From positions 1-9,178 of the forward strand of contig DCVK01000053.1 in the NCBI GenBank assembly GCA_002335385.1: a stretch of DNA of 9,178 bases. Reading direction: 5' to 3'. This stretch comes from Candidatus Aminicenantes bacterium UBA2190 (GTDB lineage: Bacteria; Acidobacteriota; Aminicenantia; UBA2199). The notes beneath the pieces were generated by a model that ran no database searches, had not been told where the DNA came from, and worked only from the letters and a program-made list of their open reading frames with translations. Shown here piece by piece: positions 1 to 5,429 of the stretch (the stretch's first letter is position 1; every line of letters begins with the position of its first letter). The position numbers were made by a program, and so were the translations under genes.

Positions 1-55
<55 letters not shown>

Positions 56-66
56 ACCAAGGCAGT

Positions 67-95
67 AATATAACATAGAATTAAAGGAAAATCAA
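67..95 (-). promoter_or_regulatory. Probable sigma70 promoter of tRNA-Ala
   Basis: On the minus strand a -35 box TTGATT (95-90) and a -10 box TATATT (72-67; five of six matches to consensus) are separated by exactly 17 bp. Transcription would begin near base 60, about 5 nt before the mature tRNA 5' end, the short leader expected for a tRNA gene. This is seen in sequence; activity is inferred. Confidence 0.6.
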
Positions 96-110
96 CCAAG
101 GGAAGACAAA

Positions 111-243
111 GGGAAAGGCAGAGGGAAGAGTGAGGGAAGAGAGAGTGGGAAAGAGTCCCGGATGAAATCCTGTAGGAGTCCCGGGGAGGTTTTTCTCACT
201 CTGTCTTCCCTTTGTTTTCCCTTTCTCATCCCTCATTCTTCCC
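111..243. repeat. Purine/pyrimidine-skewed palindromic repeat, copy 1
   Basis: The left part (111-156) is almost pure purine on the plus strand, with GGGAAR recurring every 11-13 bp from base 100. The centre carries CCCGG (157-161), an inner TCCT-GT-AGGA stem (168-177) and CCGGG (181-185). The right part is almost pure pyrimidine and roughly complementary to the left. The unit is therefore a long imperfect inverted repeat. Its first 84 nt match copy 2 (265-348) at 83 positions. No coding potential is credible. It lies between the tRNA-Ala promoter and the kinase promoter. Confidence 0.85.
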
Positions 244-264
244 TTGAGTTCTCTTCTGATCTCT

Positions 265-398
265 GGGAAAGGCAGAGGGAAGAGTGAGGGAAGAGTGAGT
301 GGGAAAGAGTCCCGGATGAAATCCTGTAGGAGTCCCGGGGAGGTTTTTCCCACTCTGCCTTCTCTCTGTCTTTCCCTTTCTCTTCCCTCATTCTTCCC
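265..398. repeat. Purine/pyrimidine-skewed palindromic repeat, copy 2
   Basis: This is a direct repeat of 111-243, offset by 154 bp, with a single difference in the first 84 nt (base 142 A versus 296 T) and more changes in the pyrimidine arm. It has the same design: purine-rich left arm, CCCGG/CCGGG core, pyrimidine-rich right arm. Near-identity of the left part with a more diverged right part suggests recent duplication followed by slippage, or partial gene conversion. Confidence 0.85.
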
Positions 399-405
399 TA
401 TAATT

Positions 406-470
406 CCGGGAAGGTTTTTCCCACTTTGTCTTCCCTCTGTCTTTCCCTCTCTCTTCCCTTTCTCTTCCCT
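406..470. repeat. Partial third copy (pyrimidine arm only) of the palindromic repeat
   Basis: Starting at CCGGGAAGGTTTTTCCCACT, this stretch matches the right arm of copies 1 and 2 and continues as an almost pure C/T tract of TTCCC(T) units to about base 470. The left purine arm is missing. It ends 12 bp before the -35 box of the kinase promoter. Confidence 0.75.
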
Positions 471-482
471 TGGGACCCGTTC

Positions 483-511
483 TTGACAAACCCGGCCCTT
501 CTGGCTACCAT
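483..511 (+). promoter_or_regulatory. Sigma70-type promoter of the kinase/regulator operon
   Basis: A perfect -35 hexamer TTGACA (483-488) is followed after 17 bp by TACCAT (506-511; four of six matches, with the key TA...T kept). The predicted start site is near base 518, giving a leader of about 23 nt before the ATG at 541. GGGAG at 521-525 lies 15 nt from the start codon, rather far for a Shine-Dalgarno element. Bases 483-511 sit directly downstream of the pyrimidine-rich repeat, which could influence this promoter through DNA structure (inference). Confidence 0.65.
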
Positions 512-540
512 GACCGCACAGGGAGCAAAGCAGCGCCGCC

Positions 541-3500
541 ATGGCCAAGAAAGAGAAGTCGGATGAACTGATCGTCGTCGACGCCGAGCGCTACCACAAG
601 GTGAAAAAAGCCCTGGAGGCGAGCAAGGCCGGCGACCCGGCGGCGCCCACGGGCCTGGACGAGAAGGAGAGCACGCGCGAGCTGATCGTCGTCGATGTCC
701 AGCGCTATAAGAAGGTCAAGCAGGCCCTGGCGGACAGCGAGGAGCGCTACCGCCAGCTGTTCGAGAACGTCCCCATCGGCATCTACCGCACCACTCCCGA
801 CGGGCGCATCGCCGACGCCAACCCCGCCCTGGTCAAGATGCTGGGCTACGACTCCTTCGCCGGGCTGGCGAAACGCAACCTGGAGAAGGACGCCTTCGAG
901 CCCGGCTACGATCGCGGCAGCTTCATCCGGCTCCTGGAGCGCGAAGGGGAGATCAAGGGGCTGGAGGCGGGCTGGAAGAAAAAGGACGGCTCCCTGATCC
1001 AGGTCCGCGAGAACGCCAAGCTCATCCGCGACGACGCCGGCCAGGTTTTTTTCGAGGGCACGGTCGAGGACATCACCCAGAGCAAAAAGGCCGAGGAAGC
1101 CCAGCGCGCCCGCAGCCAGCAGATCGAGATCCTCAACTGCATCATCTCCCAGGGCAACCTGGCCGAGTCGCTCGCGGAGATGCTGGAGGTGATCCTTGAC
1201 TGCATGGTCCAGCCGCTGGCCTTCGACAATGCCGGCATCTTCATGTACGATCCCGATTCCAGGACCGTGCAGCTGAAGGCACGCCGCGGAACGGCGACCG
1301 GGTTCTCCCTGGATCAGCGATACATGGATATCGAGCGGCTGCCGTTTTCCCAGGTGCTGGGGCGCGGCGAACCGATTTATCTGGACGATACCGAGAAGAC
1401 CCAACCCATTTTTTACGAGCAATGGGGCTGGCGCATGGCCGGCAGCGTCCCCCTGCTCTCCAAGGGGCGGGTGGTCGGCGCCCTGAGCGTGGCCAGCTGC
1501 CGGCGCCGCGCCTTCAGCCCGGAGGAAAAGATTACCCTGGAGATGATCGGCAAGGAGGCGGGCACGCTGGTCTCCAAGCTGCAGACCGAGGCCGCCCTGC
1601 GCGAGAGCGAGAAATACTACCGCACGCTGATCGACACCTCGCCCGACATCATCGCCGTCATGGACCTCGAGGCCCGGCTGATCACGGTGAACCAGCAGTT
1701 CCTCAAGGCCGGCGGCTACTTCTACGACGAGGTGATCGGCGCCTGCACCTACGACTTCGTCGCCGGGCTTGACCGCGACCTGCTGGCCAGGAGGACGGAG
1801 CAGTTTGTCGAGAAAAGGAAAGTCTCGGGATCGGAGTACATTTTCCGTAAGAAAGACGGCCAGACCATCCCCCTGGACGTGTCGGCCGGCTTCCTCTTCG
1901 ACGACGCGGGAAACCCCGGCGGCATCATCGCCATCGGCCGCGACGTCAGCGAGCGCCGGCGGGCCGATGAGGCCCTGCGCGCCAGCGAGGAGAAGTTCCG
2001 CTCCATCGCCGAGCAGACCAGCGACCTGATCGCCATCACCGACGGCGAGGGGGGCATCACCTACGCCTCGCCCTCGGCCCTTTCCATATTCCAGTATGCC
2101 CCCGAAGAGATGATCGGCCGCAACTTCAGCGAATTCCTCGACGCGTCCTCGGTGCCCACGGCGCTGGCGGCCTTCCGAACCGACCAGCTGCCGGGCCGCC
2201 GCTCGATCGGCCTCGAACTGCTGATGAAGCGCAAGGACGGCAGCGTGTTCTCCGGCGAGTTGAACGGCTCAAGCTTCCAGTACGGCGACCGGCATGGCTC
2301 GCTGGTGGTCATCCGCGACATCAGCCCGCGCAAAAGAACCGAGGCGGCGCTGCGCGACAGCGAGCAAAAATACCGGACCCTTTTCGACAGCGCCGGCGAC
2401 TCCATCATCATCCATGACGCCCGGGAGCGCGTCCTGGCCGCGAACCGCCTGGCCGCCGAGCGGCTCGGCTACACCCCCGAAGAATTGCACGCCATGACGA
2501 TCTCCGCAATCGACGCCCCGGGGGACAGGCCCCACACCCGCGAGCGCATCGAAAAGCTGATGCGGGAAGGGGAGTTGACTTTCGAGACGTTCCACCAGCA
2601 CAAGGACGGGGCGCTGATCCCCTTCGAGGTGAACTCGCGGCGCATCGACTGGGACGGGCAGCCGGCCATGCTGAGCACCTGCCGCGACATCAGCGAGCGC
2701 AAGCAGGCGGAAAACGCGCTGCGCCAGAGCGAGGAGACGTTCCGCCGCACCTTCGCCGCCATCCCCAGCCCGGCCTACATGTGGGTGGACCAGGACGGCG
2801 GCCGCATCACGCTGAGCCAGTGCAACCAGGCGGCCGAGGGGATCACCGAGGGAAAGATCCGGGGCTTCCTGGGCATCGACGTGGATCTTCTTTACGCCGA
2901 CCGGCCTGAATTAGCCGGAAAAATAAAGGCGACGATGCGCAGCGGCAAGCCCCTGAGCGAGGAGATCCAATACACCTTCCAGTCCACCGGCGAGACGAAG
3001 TGGCTGGTCGTCGACTACGTGCGCACTTCCCCCGGGCACGTCATGGTCATCACCCGCGACGTGAGCGAGCGCAAGGAGGCCGAGGCCAGGCTGCTGGCCT
3101 ACCAGGAGCAGCTGCGCGCCCTGAGCTCGGAGCTGACCCTGGTCGAGGAGCGGGAGCGGCGGCGCATCGCCTCCGACCTCCACGACCAGATCGGCCAGAA
3201 CCTGGCCCTGTGCAAGCTCAAGGTCGCCGCCCTGGAGAAGGGCAGGTTCCCGGAGAAGGCCAAAAGCGAGCTGTCCGCCGTGCGCCGGCTGCTGGAGTGC
3301 AGCATCCAGGATGCCCGCTCGCTGATCTTCGACCTCAGCCCCCCGGTCCTCTATGAGCTGGGCTTCGAGGCGGCCCTGGAATGGCTGGCCGAATGGATCG
3401 GCGAGCAGTTCCATGTCCCGGTCGATTTCGAAAGCCATGCCGCCGGCCGATCCCTGGAGACCGACCGCCAGGTGATCCTGTTCCAGGTCGTGCGCGAGCT

Positions 3501-3795
3501 GCTGGTCAACATGGGCAAGCACTCCCAGGCCGGCCGGGCCAAGGTCATCCTGTCGCTCGAAGGCCCCCTGCTCAAGATCCAGGTCAACGACGACGGCAGG
3601 GGCTTCGACGCCTCGCTCATCTTCAACCCCAGGAACCGCCAGGGCGGCTACGGATTCTTCAGCATGCGCGAGCGCCTCAACTACCTGGGGGGGAGCTTCG
3701 ACGTCCGCTCCAAGCCGGGCATGGGGTCGCAGATCACCCTGACGGTGCCGTGGGAGTCGCCGGCGCCGGAAAACGGCAGGAAGGAGGATCCATGA
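541..3795 (+). CDS. Multi-PAS/GAF sensor histidine kinase, NarL type (HisKA_3)
   Basis: A cytoplasmic sensor kinase of 1084 residues; no signal peptide or membrane segment is visible. Domain order by residue: duplicated N-terminal motif (9-25, 47-63), PAS1 (about 67-187), GAF (200-345), PAS2 (355-478), PAS3 (482-600), PAS4 (605-725), PAS5 (725-850), coiled linker, HisKA_3 dimerisation helices and HATPase_c (about 960-1070). The PAS units are joined by the usual D-[IV]-S/T-x-RK...SEE-x-[YF] linkers. The phosphoacceptor is H881 in SDLHDQIGQ. The ATPase N box is ELLVN (N990), the G1 box D1017-x-G-R-G-F and the GYGF loop 1036-1039. The ATG at 541 is the first start after an in-frame TGA at 511; no strong ribosome-binding site precedes it. 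The stop overlaps the next gene by 4 nt, so the response regulator is the expected partner. Tandem PAS/GAF domains of this kind sense ligands, redox or energy state; the actual signal cannot be read here. Confidence 0.95.
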   Translation: MAKKEKSDELIVVDAERYHKVKKALEASKAGDPAAPTGLDEKESTRELIVVDVQRYKKVKQALADSEERYRQLFENVPIGIYRTTPDGRIADANPALVKMLGYDSFAGLAKRNLEKDAFEPGYDRGSFIRLLEREGEIKGLEAGWKKKDGSLIQVRENAKLIRDDAGQVFFEGTVEDITQSKKAEEAQRARSQQIEILNCIISQGNLAESLAEMLEVILDCMVQPLAFDNAGIFMYDPDSRTVQLKARRGTATGFSLDQRYMDIERLPFSQVLGRGEPIYLDDTEKTQPIFYEQWGWRMAGSVPLLSKGRVVGALSVASCRRRAFSPEEKITLEMIGKEAGTLVSKLQTEAALRESEKYYRTLIDTSPDIIAVMDLEARLITVNQQFLKAGGYFYDEVIGACTYDFVAGLDRDLLARRTEQFVEKRKVSGSEYIFRKKDGQTIPLDVSAGFLFDDAGNPGGIIAIGRDVSERRRADEALRASEEKFRSIAEQTSDLIAITDGEGGITYASPSALSIFQYAPEEMIGRNFSEFLDASSVPTALAAFRTDQLPGRRSIGLELLMKRKDGSVFSGELNGSSFQYGDRHGSLVVIRDISPRKRTEAALRDSEQKYRTLFDSAGDSIIIHDARERVLAANRLAAERLGYTPEELHAMTISAIDAPGDRPHTRERIEKLMREGELTFETFHQHKDGALIPFEVNSRRIDWDGQPAMLSTCRDISERKQAENALRQSEETFRRTFAAIPSPAYMWVDQDGGRITLSQCNQAAEGITEGKIRGFLGIDVDLLYADRPELAGKIKATMRSGKPLSEEIQYTFQSTGETKWLVVDYVRTSPGHVMVITRDVSERKEAEARLLAYQEQLRALSSELTLVEERERRRIASDLHDQIGQNLALCKLKVAALEKGRFPEKAKSELSAVRRLLECSIQDARSLIFDLSPPVLYELGFEAALEWLAEWIGEQFHVPVDFESHAAGRSLETDRQVILFQVVRELLVNMGKHSQAGRAKVILSLEGPLLKIQVNDDGRGFDASLIFNPRNRQGGYGFFSMRERLNYLGGSFDVRSKPGMGSQITLTVPWESPAPENGRKEDP

Positions 3796-4436
3796 GCGTG
3801 AAGATCATCATCGCCGACGATCACAAGATCATGCGCGACGGGCTGCGCAACATGCTGGACAAGGAACCCGGCATGGAGGTGGTCGCCGAGGCCAAGAACG
3901 GCCGCGAGGCCTTGCGCCTGGCCGAGCAGCTGCGCCCCGACATCCTGATCATGGACATCTCCATGGATGACCTCAACGGCATCGACGCCACGCGCTCGCT
4001 CGTCGGCAAGGGGCTGGGGACGCGGGTCATCGCCCTCTCCATGCACGCCGACAAGCGCTTCGTGGCCGGCATGTTCGAGGCCGGGGCCATGGCCTACCTG
4101 CTGAAGGAGTGCTCCTATGAAGAGCTGATCCAGGCCATCCGCCAGGTCATGTCGGGCCGCACCTACCTCTGCTCCATGATCTCCGGGGTGATGATCCGCG
4201 ACTACATCCAGCGCATGCGCAGGAACGAGCCCTCGGTGCTCAGCCCGCGCGAGAAGGAGATCCTGCAGCTGATGGCCGAGGGCAGCACCACCAAGCGCAT
4301 CGCCGACCAGCTGAAGGTCTCGGTCAAGACGGTGGAGACCCACCGCCAGCATATCATGGACAAGCTCAATATCTTCAGCATCGCCGAGCTGACGAAGTAC
4401 GCGATCAAAGAGGGCATAACGTCATTGGATACATAG
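3792..4436 (+). CDS. NarL/FixJ-family response regulator with LuxR-type HTH
   Basis: The protein has 214 residues, the standard size. The receiver domain (about 1-120) has acidic pocket D9/D10, phosphoacceptor D55 in LIMDISMDD, switch serine S83 and lysine K105. The C-terminal LuxR/GerE helix-turn-helix (about 150-211) starts LSPREKEIL and carries the recognition-helix region SVKTVETHR (177-185). The start is fixed by AAGGAGG at 3781-3787, four bases before the ATG, and by the ATGA overlap with the kinase stop, which implies translational coupling. Phosphotransfer from H881 of the kinase to D55 would activate DNA binding. Its target promoters are unknown. No intrinsic terminator follows directly; the first clear one is at 4897-4934, beyond a repeat-filled stretch. 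Confidence 0.96.
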   Translation: MSVKIIIADDHKIMRDGLRNMLDKEPGMEVVAEAKNGREALRLAEQLRPDILIMDISMDDLNGIDATRSLVGKGLGTRVIALSMHADKRFVAGMFEAGAMAYLLKECSYEELIQAIRQVMSGRTYLCSMISGVMIRDYIQRMRRNEPSVLSPREKEILQLMAEGSTTKRIADQLKVSVKTVETHRQHIMDKLNIFSIAELTKYAIKEGITSLDT

Positions 4437-4443
4437 AAATCGG

Positions 4444-4464
4444 TTGACGGTAGACGGTCGACGG
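4444..4464. repeat. Heptamer tandem repeat, TNGACGG x3
   Basis: Three consecutive 7-mers TTGACGG, TAGACGG and TCGACGG begin 8 bp after the regulator stop codon. The array lies 21 bp before the 168-bp palindromic element, the same arrangement as at 8995-9046. Confidence 0.7.
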
Positions 4465-4485
4465 TAAGAAAAGAAGCAATCGGAA

Positions 4486-4653
4486 GACTTAAATTCCAAA
4501 TCACAAGCACCAAATTCCAAACAAATTCCAAATTCCAAATTCCAATTTCCAAAACGAAAGCTCCTTGCAGGGAATTCTCTTTGTTTGGGTTATTTGGTAA
4601 TTGGAATTTGGTGCTTGTTTGGGATTTGGAATTTGGGATTTGGAATTTAAGTC
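4486..4653. repeat. 168-bp palindromic (MITE/REP-like) element, full copy
   Basis: Its outer ends are perfect 17-bp inverted repeats (4486-4502 against 4637-4653; GACTTAAATTCCAAATC). A second perfect 18-bp pair follows immediately inside the left arm (4503-4520 against 4601-4618; ACAAGCACCAAATTCCAA). The right arm has 18 extra bases between the two pairs. The body is built of AAATTCC(A) units and their complements around a 31-nt unique core (4560-4590). A related half element in opposite orientation lies at 9046-9156. No transposase or other gene is inside. As RNA it would make a long hairpin that might affect read-through from the regulator gene (inference). Confidence 0.88.
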
Positions 4654-4673
4654 CTATAAATACCTTGATTTTC

Positions 4674-4778
4674 ACCTTACGCCCTGCGCCCTGAACCTTA
4701 CACCGATGACCATTCCTTCTTACCTCTGCCCCCTCACCCCTCGCCCCTCGCCTACTTGTCATGCGTTACGCGTCACGA
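4674..4778. repeat. Phase-locked degenerate heptamer array (15 units)
   Basis: Cut every 7 bp from 4674, the sequence falls into 15 related words without a phase break. These include ACCTTAC (twice), GCCCTGC, GCCCTGA, CCTCTGC, CCCCTCA, CCCCTCG (twice), GTCATGC, GTTACGC and GTCACGA. The repeat word changes along the array while the 7-bp register persists, as if several heptamer families were fused. The period is not a multiple of 3 and no coding frame is credible. Confidence 0.6.
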
Positions 4779-4788
4779 AGTACTTTAT

Positions 4789-4824
4789 GGCACTAGGGTA
4801 TTTGGAACCGGGCACTAGGGTATT
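4789..4824. repeat. 14-bp direct repeat GGCACTAGGGTATT, 22-bp period
   Basis: Perfect copies lie at 4789-4802 and 4811-4824. The second also forms a small AGGG-TATT-CCCT stem (4817-4828). The copies are about two helical turns apart, a spacing that fits paired protein-binding sites, but no regulator is known. An 8-bp palindrome AAGTACTT is at 4778-4785. Confidence 0.55.
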
Positions 4825-4830
4825 CCCTGA

Positions 4831-4861
4831 TTGTCAATCCTGCAGTAAGGCTGCATATTAT
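4831..4861 (+). promoter_or_regulatory. Possible weak promoter ahead of the terminator
   Basis: TTGTCA (4831-4836, five of six) and TATTAT (4856-4861) are separated by 19 bp, longer than ideal. Alternatively TATAAT at 4859-4864 has no properly spaced -35 box. A transcript starting near 4868 would meet the terminator ending at 4934, giving an RNA of roughly 65 nt. Low confidence. Confidence 0.25.
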
Positions 4862-4896
4862 AATCAGTTCGTAACATAGGGTCACAATGTAAGGGG

Positions 4897-4934
4897 GGAG
4901 AGGGGGAAATTTCATCCTCCTCTTCTTTTTTTTT
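4897..4934 (+). terminator. Intrinsic terminator: 11-bp stem plus T9
   Basis: The stem 4897-4907 (GGAGAGGGGGA) pairs with 4915-4925 (TCCTCCTCTTC) with two G-T wobbles and a 7-nt loop AATTTCA. It is followed directly by nine T residues (4926-4934). The T tract lies on the plus strand, so it ends rightward transcription, either leftover read-through from the response regulator 460 bp upstream or a short local transcript. Confidence 0.75.
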
Positions 4935-4960
4935 ACCCCGACCCCGGTATGCGCTATAAT
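4932..4960 (+). promoter_or_regulatory. Sigma70-type promoter with consensus -10
   Basis: A perfect -10 TATAAT (4955-4960) lies 17 bp from TTTACC (4932-4937, four of six). The -35 overlaps the T tract of the preceding terminator, so one transcription unit ends as the next begins. The predicted start is near 4967. It may drive the small ORF at 4973 and, across 460 bp, possibly the amidase operon. Confidence 0.55.
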
Positions 4961-4972
4961 GGTCCCGGAAAA

Positions 4973-5146
4973 ATGAGCCGGCAAAATTTCGTCAACCAGT
5001 TCAAGAACACACGGCGCTCAGTGAAGCTGCAGTCCGGGAAAAAAGGCGGGATCGCTTCCGGCGCACTGAAAAAGCCCCTTGACGGCCGGCGACCGTGGGG
5101 GAAAGCCGGGCCGGGAAAAAAGACAAAAGGCGAAAGGCAAAAGTAA
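4973..5146 (+). CDS. Doubtful small basic hypothetical protein (57 aa)
   Basis: The ORF begins about 6 nt after the predicted start site of the TATAAT promoter, so the message would be nearly leaderless; only a weak GGAA precedes the ATG. The product is very rich in Lys, Arg and Gly, with no recognisable domain, signal peptide or membrane segment. Third positions are less GC-biased than in the neighbouring genes. Its last codons (from about 5121) are made of the left arm of the palindromic repeat 5121-5238. An in-frame ATG at 4949 would lie upstream of the promoter -10. It may be a chance ORF or a gene remnant; a non-coding RNA from the same promoter is equally possible. Confidence 0.22.
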   Translation: MSRQNFVNQFKNTRRSVKLQSGKKGGIASGALKKPLDGRRPWGKAGPGKKTKGERQK

Positions 5147-5238
5147 AAAGGAAGGAAAATCGCACTGCAGCGAATTCCCGGTCCGTTTTGCGTCTTGCTT
5201 TTTCTTCTCTTTTGCCTCTTCACTTCTGCCTTTTGTCT
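5121..5238. repeat. Imperfect inverted repeat, purine left arm / pyrimidine right arm
   Basis: AGACAAAAGGC (5121-5131) is perfectly complementary to GCCTTTTGTCT (5228-5238), and AGGCAAAAG (5135-5143) to CTTTTGCCT (5209-5217). The left arm steps through heptamers GACAAAA, GGCGAAA and GGCAAAA. The design (purine arm, unrelated centre, pyrimidine arm) resembles the repeats at 111-398, though the sequence differs. Confidence 0.7.
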
Positions 5239-5269
5239 TTTCTTTCCTTCTCTATCTCTTTTTCTTTCT

Positions 5270-5374
5270 CCGACTTCTGCCCTCCGACTTCTGCCCCCTC
5301 ACCCCTCACCCCTAACCTCTCACCCCTAACCCCTCACCTCTCACCCCTCACCTCTAACCTCTGACCCCTCACCC
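5270..5374. repeat. Heptamer tandem array (15 units, mainly CTNACCY)
   Basis: Uninterrupted 7-bp period. Two 14-bp double units (CCGACTT CTGCCCY at 5270-5283 and 5284-5297) run in the same register into eleven CTNACCY words (5298-5374), where the variable base is C, A or G. The complement reads RGGTNAG. It ends about 20 bp before the amidase promoter candidate. No gene is visible in it. Confidence 0.88.
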
Positions 5375-5394
5375 CTGGTCCGCCCCGTCACTTA

Positions 5395-5423
5395 TTGATT
5401 TATCGGGCAAATTCCTGTAAATT
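5395..5423 (+). promoter_or_regulatory. Probable promoter of the amidase operon
   Basis: TTGATT (5395-5400) and TAAATT (5418-5423) lie 17 bp apart, each matching consensus at four of six positions. The -35 word is identical to that of the tRNA-Ala promoter. The predicted start site falls at about 5430, on the GTG start codon itself, which would make a leaderless message. Confidence 0.45.
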
Positions 5424-5429
5424 ATCCCT

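Noticed and set aside
111..398. CRISPR array
   Set aside because: Only two long units with a 154-bp period and internal palindromic arms; no short constant repeats with unique spacers and no cas genes.
81..548. Minus- and plus-strand ORFs (81-548, 244-486) in the spacer before the kinase
   Set aside because: They only translate the purine/pyrimidine repeats into low-complexity Arg/Glu/Gly or Pro/Ser/Leu runs.
505..1422. 305-codon minus-strand ORF opposite the kinase gene
   Set aside because: Antisense shadow of GC-rich coding sequence; the plus strand encodes a clear PAS domain and GAF region here, and the minus product has no recognisable domain.
3381..4436. Longer reading frame extending the response regulator upstream to 3381
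   Set aside because: The extra N-terminal part is the kinase ATPase domain read out of frame. AAGGAGG and the ATGA overlap fix the start at 3792, giving a normal 214-residue regulator.
4202..4879. ORFs across the 168-bp palindrome (minus 4202-4762, plus 4601-4879)
   Set aside because: They translate the AAATTCC element and heptamer array; no domain, no ribosome-binding site, and one overlaps the regulator's DNA-binding domain on the opposite strand.
5270..5374. Telomere-like or origin (DnaA-box iteron) function for the CTNACCY array
   Set aside because: The complement RGGTNAG only superficially resembles telomere repeats; no DnaA boxes, replication gene or AT-rich unwinding region was recognised beside it.
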